Part shown: piece by piece, positions 22,173-34,100 of the stretch
Layout: each line of letters begins with the position of its first letter
Numbering within the stretch: the first letter of the stretch is position 1
Source: Lotus japonicus
Taxonomy: Eukaryota; Streptophyta; Magnoliopsida; Fabales; Fabaceae
NCBI RefSeq assembly: GCF_012489685.1
Contig: NC_080046.1
Span: forward strand, 32,891,763 to 32,955,762
Direction: 5' to 3'
DNA length: 64,000 nucleotides
Position numbers and translations under genes: made by a program
Notes under the pieces: generated by a model
Databases searched by the model: none
Told to the model about the DNA's origin: nothing
What the model saw: only the letters and a program-made list of their open reading frames with translations

Positions 22173-23764
22173 ATGGAAACCCGTTCGTGCGGCGTGGGCC
22201 GCCGTGATCATCACCGGAGGGGTGGTGGTCGTCAGGGCGGACGCGGCGGCGGTCGAGACAACAATCGTGCAAGTATCAAGAACAAGAGCAGGAGGCTTCC
22301 TCGGAAGGTGTTCACTCGGTGGCGCAGTCACCAGCGTCGCTGGTGAATTTAGCTCCGGGAAAGCCCTCAGATCTGATAGCCAAATCAGATCCAGGTGTCA
22401 GGCGACGATCAACGCCGCCTGAGTACGTAAACTTAGAGGATCTTAAAAACAGCGCTCCGAGGAAAACACAAGAAGTGATAACGGGTATCACACCCGTGGC
22501 TTTGAAGCAAATGTTGGATACTTTGCAAAAGGTACAAAACCAAAACGAGCAGTTACAAGCCATCACAAAGGTGGACATACCAAAGCATATGCAAACAATG
22601 ACATTAGACGCCTTTTCGGGCGATTCTGATCCCATGGAACATTTGAGGTACTTTAACACCAAAATGGTAATTGGTGGGGCGACGGACGAGGTGAAGTGCA
22701 GATTGTTGCCTTCAACATTCAAGGGAATGGCGATGCAGTGGTTCATCAGACAACCGCCCTTCTCCATTGACAATTTTACGGATTTGTCTACTAAATTCTT
22801 AACTCAATTCTCCGCCAACAAAACTACAAAAGCAACTATGTTTGACCTCATCAGCATACATCAACAGCCAGGAGAGAAGCGAAAGACCTACATGGCGCGT
22901 TTCAGTAAGATGGCTGTTCAACTGGAGGAGGATAACCCGGATGTATGCCTGGCGTCTTTCAAAAATGGCCTTAGGGCGGGGGATTTGAATCGAGATTTAA
23001 CAAGACGACCAGCAAGGGACATGATGGATCTTCGCGCTCGCGTTCAGGAATTCATCTTAATTGAGCAAGACGATCAGAAAAAGCAAGAAAGGGAGGAGGG
23101 GCGAAAACACGCCCAGCCCGACGGCGTTTTGCAGGAAAAACCCAAGGCTGGAAAGGAAACAAGGATAGCTCAAACTCCACGTATACCAAGTCCTGGTCCA
23201 TATCAAAACTCCAAACCCGGATTCCAGAATACATGGCACAGAAATCCCGAAGGTACCACTACAGCCTCGGCTGGTCAACATGGTGCCTCGCCAACTCTAG
23301 TTCCACTTACTAAATTGAATGCCCCCCTAAGCACCATCTTGAAAGCAGTGGGACAGACAAATGTTGTGCAATATCCGCCGCCGCCTCGGCGACCACCAAC
23401 TAGTGTGGATATAAACAGATGGTGCGAGTACCACAAAACGTTGGGTCACACCACGGATAATTGTTGGAACTTGCGGCGGGAGATCGATCGGCTAATCAAG
23501 GCTGGCCATCTGGCAAATTTTGTTAAAGAGGCAGCAACACCGGAGGCCGCCAAGGTAACTCAAGGGGACAAAGGAAAAGGAAAGGAGATAGTAGATGATT
23601 TGGGCGACCCTGTTGGGGAATGCTCATCCATTGCAGGGGGATTTGGAGGGGGCACGATTTCTAGCAAGGCCAGAAAGCGTTATGTGGCAGCAGTACATTC
23701 TGTGCACAAAGCATACGAGGGCGAATGTTGGTTGAATCACTCACCAATTATATTCACCCCTTAG
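22173..23764 (+). pseudogene. Tat gag
   Basis: The likely start is ATG at 22173 (METRSCGVGRR, then a Gly/Arg-rich stretch), but a 1-base shift at about 22280 is needed to reach the main frame, open from 22319. That frame shows the capsid region (MTLDAFSGDSDPMEHLRYFN, KGMAMQWFIRQPP, QFSANKTTKATMFDL) and a Cys/His segment WCEYHKTLGHTTDNCWNLRR (about 23420-23480) that may act as the nucleic-acid-binding knuckle. It ends at TAG 23762-23764, in frame with pol, whose sequence resumes at once (DFAHVIPHDNDP). The TAG looks like a point mutation of a sense codon in a single gag-pol frame; programmed readthrough cannot be excluded. Confidence 0.82.
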
Positions 23765-26700
23765 GATTTTGCACATGTAATTCCTCATGACAATGACCCG
23801 ATTGTTGTAACAATCAGGGTTAACAACTACATGACGAAGAAAGTGTTTTTAGATCAGGGATCTTCGGCGGACATCATTTATGGAGATGCCTTTGATCGCC
23901 TGGGGTTAAAGGAGTCAGATTTGAAGCCATATAAAGGAACCCTGGTGGGATTTACAGGGGTTCGTGTCAATGTGAGGGGATACGTGGAAGTACCAACAGC
24001 CTTTGGTGAAGGAGAGTTTGTCAAGAAATTTCAAGTGAAGTATCTAGTATTGGCGTGTAGAGCTAATTACAATGTACTTTTGGGGCAGGACACTCTCAAT
24101 AAGTTATGTGCTGTAATTTCAACCGCTCACTTAACTATCAAATACCCAGCCTGCAATGGGAAGATCGGTGTCCTTCGCGTGGATCAGAATGCAGCGAGAG
24201 AATGTTACCTAAGAAGTGTGGCGCTCTATGGGCGAAAGGCCGCTAAGGAAAGCCACCGTATCACAGAAATTTTTCCACAAGAAGGGTTTAGTTTAGACCC
24301 AAGGGATGATGCTGACGATTTCCGCCCACAACCTTTGGAAGAAACCAAATCAGCGCAAGTCAAGGATAAGGTTTTGAAGATCGGCAGCAGTTTAACAAAA
24401 GAGCAGGAGGAAAGGTTGATCGCCCTTTTGGGCGATAATCTAGATCTCTTTGCGTGGACAATTAATGATGTACCAGGGATTGACCCCAATGTGATCTCTC
24501 ATAAACTGGCCATACGGCCAGGAGCGACACCAGTCATCCAGCCAAGGCGAAGGATGAGTGATGAAAAGAACAAGGCGGTGCAAGTAGAAACTGAAAAGTT
24601 AATCAAGGCCCAATTCATTCGCGAAGTGCAGTATCCAACCTGGCTCGCCAACGTAGTGATGGTCAAGAAAGCCAATGGGAAGTGGAGAATGTTTACGGAT
24701 TACACAAGTCTGAACAAAGTGTGTCCCAAAGATTCATATCCTCTTCCCAATGTTGATAAATTGGTGGATGGGGCTTCCGGAAATGAAATTTTAAGTCTCA
24801 TGGATGCATACTCTGGGTATAATCAAATCATGATGCATCCCTCGGACGAGGAAAGTACATCATTCATGACCAATCAGGCGAGTTATTGTTACAAAACTAT
24901 GTCTTTTGGTTTGAAAAATGCGGGAGCTACATACCAACGCCTCATGGATAAAATTTTTTCAAGCCAAGTTGGAAGGAATATGGAAGTATATGTGGATGAT
25001 ATGATTGTTAAGTCCGCTAAGTCCAGTGACCACGGCGATGATCTTAAGGAAGCATTTGCTCAACTAAGAAAATATCGAATGAAGTTAAATCCCGAGAAGT
25101 GTTCATTTGGGATTCAAGGGGGAAAGTTTTTGGGATTCATGATAACATCAAGGGGGATAGAAGTAAACCCAGATAAAGGCAAGGCGATCTTGGAAATGAA
25201 AAGCCCAACAAATGTCAAGGAAGTACAACGGTTAACAGGACGCATGGCTGCCTTAGCGCGTTTCTTGCCAATGGCGGGCGATAAAGCAGCTCCGTTCTTC
25301 ACTTGTTTGAAAAAGAACTCGAAGTTTCAATGGACCGAGGCATGTGAACAAGCTTTTACTAAATTGAAAGAATCATTAGCAACGTTACCGGTACTATCCA
25401 AGCCCACACCAGGCGTTCCTTTGACGCTCTACTTGGCAGTCACGGATAGGGCGGTCAGTACGGTGTTGCTTCAGGAAGAAGGGAAAAAGCAAAAGGTTAT
25501 ATATTTTGTGAGTCATACTCTGCAAGATGCTGAATTGCGATACCAAAAAATTGAAAAGGCGGCCTTGGCAATTCTAAAAACAGCGAGACGCCTTAGGCCA
25601 TACTTCCAAAGTTTCCTAATCAGAGTTAAAACTGATGTTCCCTTAAGGCAGGTACTCCAGAAACCCGATCTGTCAGGGCGATTGGTCAGCTGGTCAGTCG
25701 AGTTGTCTGAATATGATATACAGTATGAGCCAAGGGGACAAGTTACAATCCAAAGCTTGATTGACTTTGTGGCGGAATTAACACCCACAGAAGGCGAGAA
25801 AACTCAGGGAGAGTGGGTCCTGTCTGTTGATGGATCCTCCAACGACACGGGAAGTGGGGCAGGAATAACCATTAAAAGCCTGGATAAGATGGTCATCGAG
25901 CAATCTTTGAAATTCGAGTTTAAGGCGAGCAACAACCAATTGGAATACGAGGCACTAATCGCCGGTTTAAGGCTCGCCATTGAATTAGGCGTTCAGAAAT
26001 TATTCATCAAAGGCGACTCACAGCTGGTTGTTAAACAGGTAGGCGAGTATCAAGTGAAGGATCCACAACTTTCTAAATACCTGGAAGTGGTACATAGATT
26101 AATGATGGAGATAAAGAAGATCAGGATAGAACATGTTCCAAGAAGTCAAAATGAAAGGGCTGACGTGCTAGCGAAATTGGCCAGTACGGGGCGATTGGGC
26201 AATTATCAAACAGTCATCCAGGAAACCCTTCCTCGCCCCAGTATTGACTTGGTGGAAGTTAAGTTAAAAGCAGTGAAGTTAGTGATTGAAGGCGAGCCAT
26301 CGTGGATGGAGTCAATCAAGACTTTCCTAAAAAATCCTCCGAAGGATGATGATCTGAACACAAAAGAAAAGCATAGGGAGGCTAGTTTTTACACGCTGGT
26401 AGACGGTGAGCTATATCGGCGGGGAATTATGTCTCCTATGCTTAAATGTGTTGACACAAGAGATGCCCTGGGAATCATGGCGGAAGTTCACGAAGGAGTA
26501 TGCTCTAGTCACATAGGTGGGCGATCATTGGCAGTAAAGGTATTGAGGGCAGGATTTTACTGGCCGACGATGAAGAAGGACTGTCTGGAATACGTCAAGA
26601 AGTGTGAAAAATGTCAAGTTTTTTCTGACTTACATAAAGCCCCGCCTGAAGAGTTAACAACCATGATGGCACCTTGGCCATTTGCTATGTGGGGACTGAC

Positions 26701-27508
26701 ATTTTAGGACCATTCCCAGTAGCGGTTGATTATTTCACAAATGAAGTATATCATTGTTGCGGTTGATTATTTCACTAAATGGATAGAAGCGGAAGCAGTG
26801 GCGACTATTACAGCCGCCAAAGTCAGGAACTTTCTATGGCGGCGAATTGTGTGCAGGTTTGGGGTCCCCATGGCTTTGGTAATGGACAATGGGACTCAAT
26901 TCACAAGCAATGTCACCAGAGAATTTTGTGCGGAGATGGGAATTGAAATGCGATTTGCATCAGTGGAACATCCACAGACTAACGGACAGGCAGAATCAGC
27001 CAACAAGGTTATTTTGAAGGGCTTAAAGAAAAAATTGGATGAGGCAAAAGGTCTTTGGGCGGAGGAGCTCCCAGGCGTCCTATGGGCATATAACACGACT
27101 GAACAGACAAGCACGAAGGAAACCCCATATCGTCTAACTTATGGAACTGATGCCATGCTCCCTGTGGAAGTTGAAAACCAAAGTTGGCGAGTAACCCGAT
27201 TTAATGAGGACGACAATGGGGAGAATTTGATAGCGAACCTAATCATGCTGCCTGAGGAACAACAGGAGGCACACTTAAGGAATGAGGCGGGGAAGGTGAA
27301 GGTTGCAAGGAAGTTTGCAACGAAAGTGGTCTCAAGAACTATGAGGGTAGGAGACTTAGTGCTTCGAAAGAAGACTATACCTGACAAGCATAACAAACTT
27401 TCGCCCAATTGGGGCGGGCCTTACAGGATAATTGGTGATGTTGGAGGTGGAGCTTATAAATTGGAACAACTTAAAAGATTCCACGAACATGGAACGCCTC
27501 ACATTTGA
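23765..27508 (+). pseudogene. Tat pol: protease, RT, RNase H, archaeal-type RNase H, integrase
   Basis: Open from 23765 to 26707, with a methionine at 23831. Protease: VFLDQGSSADIIYG. RT: KANGKWRMFTDYTSLNKVCP and the active site YVDDMIVKS (about 24989). First RNase H: LTLYLAVTDRAVSTVL, YFVSHTLQDAE. Second, archaeal-type RNase H: LSVDGSSNDTGSGAGI, NQLEYEALIAGLRLA, KGDSQLVVKQ, NERADVLAKLAS. Integrase zinc region: GVCSSHIGGRSLAVK, YVKKCEKCQ. At about 26694-26760 a frameshift and a partial duplication of GCGGTTGATTATTTCAC disrupt the segment with the first catalytic Asp. The frame resumes at 26726 with VAVDYFTKWIEAEAV, VMDNGTQF and NGQAESANK, to a stop at 27508. One repair event short of an intact pol, hence pseudogene. 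Confidence 0.85.
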
Positions 27509-28018
27509 AGCAGTACTTTAGTTAAGAGGAACAACAAAAATGAATGAAGCCGCACTCTTTTTCCCTTTCTTTGGAAAGGTTTTTAATGAGGCGGCATATG
27601 TAAAGAATGAAGGGACAATAGCTCCCATGTATGGAAAGTAATGAAAAGATCATTTCGAGAGATTGTCTATTTTTTGATTTATATTACGAATTTATGCGGC
27701 GCAAGTCGTATCAGGGTATAAAATACCGCGAATAATCCTTTCGGAATAAGAAAGTATCGCCATCAAGTATCAAAAGCCTTGGCAATTCTAGTGGCCACTA
27801 GAAACCAAGCCTCGTCGAAAAATCGGCTAAGGTATATAAACCTAAACGTTAATAAAATTCAGTAAATAACAACTTCAAGGTAACAACAGTTAAACTAAAA
27901 AGAACTTCATTAAAGATAAGAAAAGGGCGTGGCCCATACATGTCTTAAGTAATAAAAAACAAAAGGGGCAAAGCCCAAAACAAAGCTTGACTTAAACAAA
28001 ATAAAACAACAAATAAAA
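27509..28018. other. Non-coding spacer between Tat integrase and antisense ORF
   Basis: AT-rich sequence with no open frame of note. It contains GGCGGCATATG and GCGGCGCAAG motifs and lies between converging pol and antisense genes, so it probably holds both 3' untranslated regions. Confidence 0.5.
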
Positions 28019-29833
28019 TCAAGCCAGGTTCTCATTGTTGGCGTTGTTGTCTTGGCTTGCGGCAGCTTTTGGGTCCTTCTCCCCTTCATCCCCATTCTTG
28101 TCCTTGTCATGACCATCTTCGCCATTTTCTTCCTCAGATTCACTTTCAGAATTGAATTGAGGAAGGAGGTCAATATCAACATCATCATCGCCGATTACCT
28201 GACCATCCTTAATCTCCTTCAAAAACCCGATACGGGAAAGGTCAAAACCTGGTTCAACAACACTGATTTTCTCTTTAGCCTTGAGCAAATTGAATGGATG
28301 CACGCCCTAGAATGGAGGCATTCAGGCGTGCATATTTCTCTTCCATCTTTCGGCACTTAGCCTGAACAGCAGTGTGTTTGACATCAATGGCTTCCTTCAA
28401 AGATTTAGTTTTTTGAAGGAGTAAGTCAGAAGTCGCCAAGTCTTCAGTTAACTTAGCACATTTTTCCTCGGAAGACTTCAGATGTTTGTTGGCGGTTTCA
28501 GCATCGACCTTTACTCGCTCATATGCAGCCTTCAAATCAGTCGCCTTCTTCTCAAGACGATTCTTAGCTGCATACAAATCCTTCACATAATGAGCCATAC
28601 CCGCCACGGTACTGGCGGCAGAAAGGGCATGGTGGATGGCCATGGACAAAATGTTGGGGGGACCTTGACCAGAAATGTCTTTGTGAAGCCTGTTGTCAAA
28701 GGTTCGGTTCATAAAGTCCAAACCATTGAAGTGAGGATCGGACAAGTTTAGCAAGGTAGGGAGAGCCTCGCCTCCGATGGCTGAACTAGAGCCAGCATGG
28801 CCAAATGGAGTCGGCGGGCGATTAATCATCGCATTCGGATCTCCCCGAGGTGGCGGAACATTATCATGTCCCTTCTTTTTCTCTACCGGTTTACCTCTAG
28901 AGGCCAAACCGGATGGATTTAGAGTCGTCTGGTGCAAGGGTTTATCACCAGCAGTTCTTTCAGTGGCGCCTGAAGTTTTCTGGCGCTTAGGATCCCTGAT
29001 GTTGTCAGAATCCGAGGTACCTTCAAGCTTTTTCTTCTGCTCAGCATCAGCAGCTCTTTTTCTCGCCGCCTCAGCAGATTGGGCGAGATACTCTTTCATC
29101 TTCAAAGGGCTGGCGTCGACTTTCCCTTTACCCATCGTGGCTACACAGGGAGGAATCATAGTTAGAAGTGCGGCATGAATGAAAAAGCAAGTTCTGTGTG
29201 AAGATTATAAACTTACTAAAAAATTGATTTAAAGTGCCAGCTTTTGACGCCTCAATCAAATTATGACCAGAGACTACCGACAATGAACGAAGATAATCGG
29301 CAACCCCTCGCTCAGAATCGTCTAGGGCGTCATATGAAACGGAGATTTTTTGGCGAGGATTTTTCGTCCAGTAAAAGGGGAAGAGAGGACAATTGTTGGA
29401 ATCCCGGAACAAGTTCTTTATTTCAGGCGACTTAACAACTTTAAAGTAGTTTTTCTGCCACACTTTGTAATGGCTCTTAAGAGCAGTAAACCGGCTCATT
29501 TTCTTACGGGCTAGAAGAAGAACCCACTTCACGGAAGTAGGTTTCTTAGTGACAGATTTATAGAAAAAAAAAAATAAAGGATAGGTGGGCGTGAAGCTCA
29601 AGTAATCACATAGAATTTCGAAGCAACGGATAAAGCCCCAGGCGTTGGGCTGGAGTTGGCAAGGCGCCACATTCAGAAAGGATAAAACATGACATATGAA
29701 AGGCGAAAAAGGGAGTTTAATGTTCAAATCAGTGAAAAAGTAACCATAAACGAAAAAGAAGTCGGGCGACTCATCTGATGATTCTTTTCGTAAAAGAATA
29801 CAATCATCCTCGCCGCATGGAAGAACATTTAGC
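28019..29833 (-). pseudogene. Tat antisense ORF (putative gypsy-type transposon protein), spliced, 5' end cut off
   Basis: Read right to left, exon 1 (29833-29217) encodes a domain with LNIKLPFSPFICHVLSFLNV, QLQPNAWGFIRCFEILCDYL and KVWQKNYFKVV, resembling the 'putative gypsy type transposon' family (Pfam Transposase_28). It is followed by an intron with GT-AG ends (29141-29216) and exon 2 (29140 to about 28275): KGKVDASPLKMKEYLAQSA, a basic Ser/Pro-rich linker, then a long coiled coil (KKATDLKAAYERVKVDAETA onward). A 1-base shift near 28290-28300 moves the frame to an acidic tail (ESESEEENGEDG...) ending at 28019. The N-terminus is lost at the SIRE LTR border. This antisense gene is known in Tat/Ogre elements; its role is not settled. 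Confidence 0.78.
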
Positions 29834-31047
29834 TGTAAGATCAAGTTTTGATCTAGTAGTACAACTCTATGTTTTGATGATTACAAGTTAACCTTTTGAT
29901 ATGAACAATTGTGGTACTCTAACGTGTTTTTCTGAGTGTGCTATTTACAGGCTCTGACCCTGACTCAATTTCACACAAATCAGAAGCACTGTGTATAAAG
30001 GGTAACCCAAGCAACGCTTTCGCATTCACCATGTTCAGTATGAACAGTGGAAAAGCTTCAGAAGATCTGAAGCTATACAAACTCTGATGAGGACTCAGTC
30101 GCTAGAAGCTCTGATGATCCAGAAGTTCTGACAACCAAGAAACACTGAAGGTTCAGATGTTCCGATGGTGTAGAAGACTCTGAAGATCCAGAAGCTGAAT
30201 AGTGGAAACTCTGAAGTCCAGAAGCAAGAAACTCTGAAGGCCATGTTCTTCCCTCTGAGTTCAGAATCAGAAGATACAATGGTCAGAGGATCTGTGCTAT
30301 CCCTCTGACTCTGATCAACCGGCTTCACAAGTTCCAATACGAAGCATTCCTCTGATCAGAAGTCTCCTAGGTTAAAAGGTCAAGTCGCTATCCAAGTACA
30401 AAAGCAAGTGTACCTTCCTGACGACCTACCTAACGTTCTCAGCCACAGCAGAAGCTGGATTTTCCAGAACTGCCCTCCAACGGTAGCATTTCCCATGCAA
30501 CGCTCAACCCTAATCCTTGGAGTATATATAGAGGCTGAAGATTGAAAGAAGCGGCTAAGAAACTAAGAAGAAACACACGCGCAAGACATTCAAAATATTC
30601 TAAGCTTTCTTTCATCTTGTAATTTATTTTAGTTTACACTCAGCTTATTCAGAAGCAAACCATTGTAAACACCAACCTCAAACAGTTGTTTGATTTTTCC
30701 TTTAGGAGATCAAGGTTGATCGGATCCTAGAGAAGACTAAGAGAGTGAATCTTAGTGTGAGCTAAGTCAGTGTAATTGTTAGTCACTTGTAGGTTTCAAG
30801 TGCAGTTGTAACTCTTACCTGATTAGTGGATTGCCTTCATTCTAAGAAGGAAGAAATCACCTTAACGGGTGGACTGGAGTAGCTTGAGTGATTTATCAAG
30901 TGAACCAGGATAAAATCCTTGTGTGCTTTTCTATCTCTATCTTTTGCACTTAGTTCTCGAAAAGATTTGTTAAAATCTTTAAGGTGGTAGTTTTTGTACT
31001 GAAAACGTTATTCAAACCCCCCCTTTCTACCGTTTTTCATACCTTCA
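29834..31047 (+). repeat. 5' LTR of SIRE copy 1 (1214 bp)
   Basis: It starts TGTAAGATCAAG and ends CATACCTTCA. It has a close but not identical partner at 48341-49548. Short recurrent phrases built on CAGAAG and CTCTGA fill 30060-30360. A TATA-like GGAGTATATATAGAGG lies at about 30516-30532, upstream of the likely transcript start. The CCCCCCC run at about 31017 is also seen in the partner. Confidence 0.92.
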
Positions 31048-31049
31048 AT

Positions 31050-31061
31050 TGGTATCAGAGC
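31050..31061 (+). other. Primer binding site of SIRE copy 1
   Basis: TGGTATCAGAGC, complementary to the 3' end of plant initiator tRNA-Met, lies two bases after the LTR. Confidence 0.9.
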
Positions 31062-31119
31062 GCAAGTTCTGATTACCACACCTAACAGTGTTCAGTGATC
31101 CGGGCCGGTGTGAAAAACA

Positions 31120-34100
31120 ATGGCTGCCACCACCAGTGAAACTCAAAGAGATGGTTACAACGCAAAGCCTCCTATGTTCGATGGTCAAAGGTTCGAATAT
31201 TGGAAAGATAGACTGGAAAGTTTCTTTCTGGGTTTCGATGCAGATCTCTGGGATATTATTGTGGATGGCTATGAGCGTCCAGTTGATGCAGATGGCAAAA
31301 AGATCCCAAGGTCAGAGATGTCTGCAGATCAAAAGAAGCTGTACTCACAACATCATAAAGCAAGAGCAATTCTTCTAAGTGCTATCTCCTATGAGGAGTA
31401 CCAGAAGATTACAGATCGTGAGTTTGCTAAAGGCATTTTTGATTCTCTGAAGATGTCTCATGAAGGAAACAAGAAAGTCAAAGAATCAAAGGCATTGTCT
31501 TTGATCCAAAAGTATGAATCCTTCATCATGGAGCCAAATGAGTCCATTGAAGAAATGTTCTCCAGATTTCAACTGCTTGTAGCTGGCATACGTCCTCTCA
31601 ACAAGAGCTACACAACAAAAGATCACGTCATAAGGGTCATCAGGTGTCTTCCTGAAAGTTGGATGCCTTTGGTGACTTCAATAGAGCTCACGAGAGATGT
31701 TGAGAATATGAGTTTAGAAGAACTCATCAGCATTTTGAAATGCCATGAGCTGAAGCGCTCAGAGATGCAAGATCTGAGGAAAAAGTCCATAGCCTTGAAA
31801 TCCAAATCTGAAAAGGCTAAGGTTGAGAAGTCAAAGGCTCTTCAAGCTGAAGAAGAAGAATCTGAAGAAGCATCAGAAGATTCTGATGAAGATGAGCTGA
31901 CTCTGATCTCCAAGAGACTCAACCGCATCTGGAAGCACAGGCAGAGCAAGTTCAAAGGCTCTGGAAAGGCAAGAGGAAAGTCTGAATCCTCAGGTCAGAA
32001 GAAGTCATCAATCAAGGAAGTCACTTGCTTTGAGTGCAAAGAATCAGGGCACTACAAAAGTGACTGTCCAAAATTGAAGAAGGACAAGAAGCCAAAGAAG
32101 CACTTCAAGACCAAGAAGAGTCTGATGGTGACATTCGATGAATCAGAGTCAGAGGATGTTGACTCTGATGGTGAAGTCCAAGGACTCATGGCTATTGTCA
32201 AAGACAAAGGAACAGAGTCAAAGGAAGCTGTTGACTCTGACTCAGAATCAGAAGGAGATCCAGACTCTGACGATGAAAATGAGATATCCTTGATAGCTCC
32301 ACTGAAACACCAATCATGGTATCTGGACAGTGGATGCTCGCGTCACATGACGGGAGAAAAGCGTATGTTCCGAGAGCTGAAACTTAAGCCTGGAGGCGAA
32401 GTTGGCTTTGGAGGAAATGAAAAGGGTAAAATTATTGGTACTGGTACTATTTGTGTAGATAGTAGTCCATGCATTGATAATGTTTTATTGGTAGACGGCT
32501 TAACACATAACTTATTGTCTATAAGTCAATTAGCTGACAAGGGTTATGATGTTATATTCAATCAAAAGTCCTGCCGGGCTGTAAGTCAGATCGATGGCTC
32601 TGTTCTGTTTAACAGCAAGAGGAAGAACAACATTTATAAGATCAGATTATCTGAGTTGGAGGCTCAGAATGTGAAGTGCCTTCTGTCTGTTAATGAAGAG
32701 CAGTGGGTATGGCATAGACGGTTAGGGCATGCCAGTATGAGAAAGATTTCTCAGCTGAGCAAGCTAAACCTTGTCAGGGGCTTACCCAATCTGAAGTTCG
32801 CTTCAGACGCTCTTTGTGAAGCATGTCAGAAAGGCAAATTCACAAAAGTCCCTTTCAAGGCAAAGAATGTTGTCTCAACCTCAAGGCCGTTAGAACTTCT
32901 GCATATCGACCTGTTTGGACCAGTGAAAACTGAGTCTATAGGTGGCAAGAGATATGGGATGGTTATCGTTGATGACTATAGCCGCTGGACATGGGTAAAG
33001 TTTCTAACCCGCAAGGATGAGTCTCATGCTGTGTTCTCTACCTTCATTGCTCAAGTGCAAAACGAGAAGGCTTGTAGAATTGTGCGTGTCAGAAGTGACC
33101 ATGGTGGAGAGTTTGAGAATGACAAGTTTGAGAGTCTGTTTGATTCCTATGGAATTACACATGATTTCTCTTGTCCCAGAACTCCTCAACAAAATGGTGT
33201 TGTTGAGAGGAAGAACAGAACTCTTCAGGAGATGGCTAGAACCATGCTCCAAGAAACTGGCATGGCTAAGCACTTTTGGGCAGAGGCAGTAAATACAGCA
33301 TGTTACATTCAGAACAGAATCTCTGTGAGACCAATTCTGAAAAAGACTCCTTATGAATTGTGGAAGAACATAAAACCCAACATTTCTTATTTTCATCCTT
33401 TTGGCTGTGTTTGTTATGTTCTCAATACTAAGGATAGATTGCATAAATTTGATGCTAAATCTTCTAAGTGTCTATTACTTGGTTATTCTGATAGATCTAA
33501 AGGTTTTAGATTTTATAATACTGATGCTAAGACTATTGAAGAATCTATTCATGTTAGATTTGATGATAAGCTTGACTCTGACCAGTCAAAGCTAGTTGAA
33601 AAGTTTGCAGATTTAAGCATTAATGTTTCTGACAAAGGCAAAGCTCCAGAGGAAGTTGAGCCAGAGGAAGATGAACCAGAGGAAGAAGCTGGTCCCTCTA
33701 ACTCACAAACTCTGAAGAAGAGCAGAATCACTGCAGCTCATCCTAAGGAATTGATTCTGGGCAACAAAGATGAACCAGTCAGAACCAGATCCGCCTTCAG
33801 ACCCTCTGAAGAGACCTTGCTGAGTCTGAAAGGATTGGTGTCCTTAATTGAACCCAAGTCCATAGATGAAGCTCTTCAGGACAAGGATTGGATTCTGGCC
33901 ATGGAAGAAGAATTGAATCAATTCTCCAAGAACGATGTTTGGAGCTTAGTGAAGAAGCCTGAGAATGTCCATGTTATTGGAACGAAATGGGTATTCAGAA
34001 ACAAGCTAAATGAGAAAGGAGATGTAGTCAGAAACAAGGCAAGGCTAGTTGCTCAAGGCTACAGCCAGCAGGAAGGAATAGACTACACTGAAACATTTGC

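Larger units (their letters stand above)
21716..29833 (+). mobile_element. Tat-lineage Ty3/Gypsy retrotransposon, 3' part cut by a SIRE insertion
   Basis: Order: LTR, primer site TTGGCGCCG (22110), gag, pol with protease, RT, RNase H, a second RNase H, integrase, then a spliced ORF on the opposite strand. The second, archaeal-type RNase H and the antisense ORF are known features of Tat/Ogre-group Gypsy elements. No chromodomain is present. The right part of the element (rest of the antisense ORF and the 3' LTR) is missing because the SIRE LTR starts at 29834. Gag and pol carry a few point lesions, so the copy is fairly young but not intact. Confidence 0.88.

Noticed and set aside
28052..29178. 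Plus-strand frames (for example 28052-28360 and 28777-29178) as Tat genes
   Set aside because: They are shadows of the better supported minus-strand antisense ORF, which has family resemblance and splice sites.
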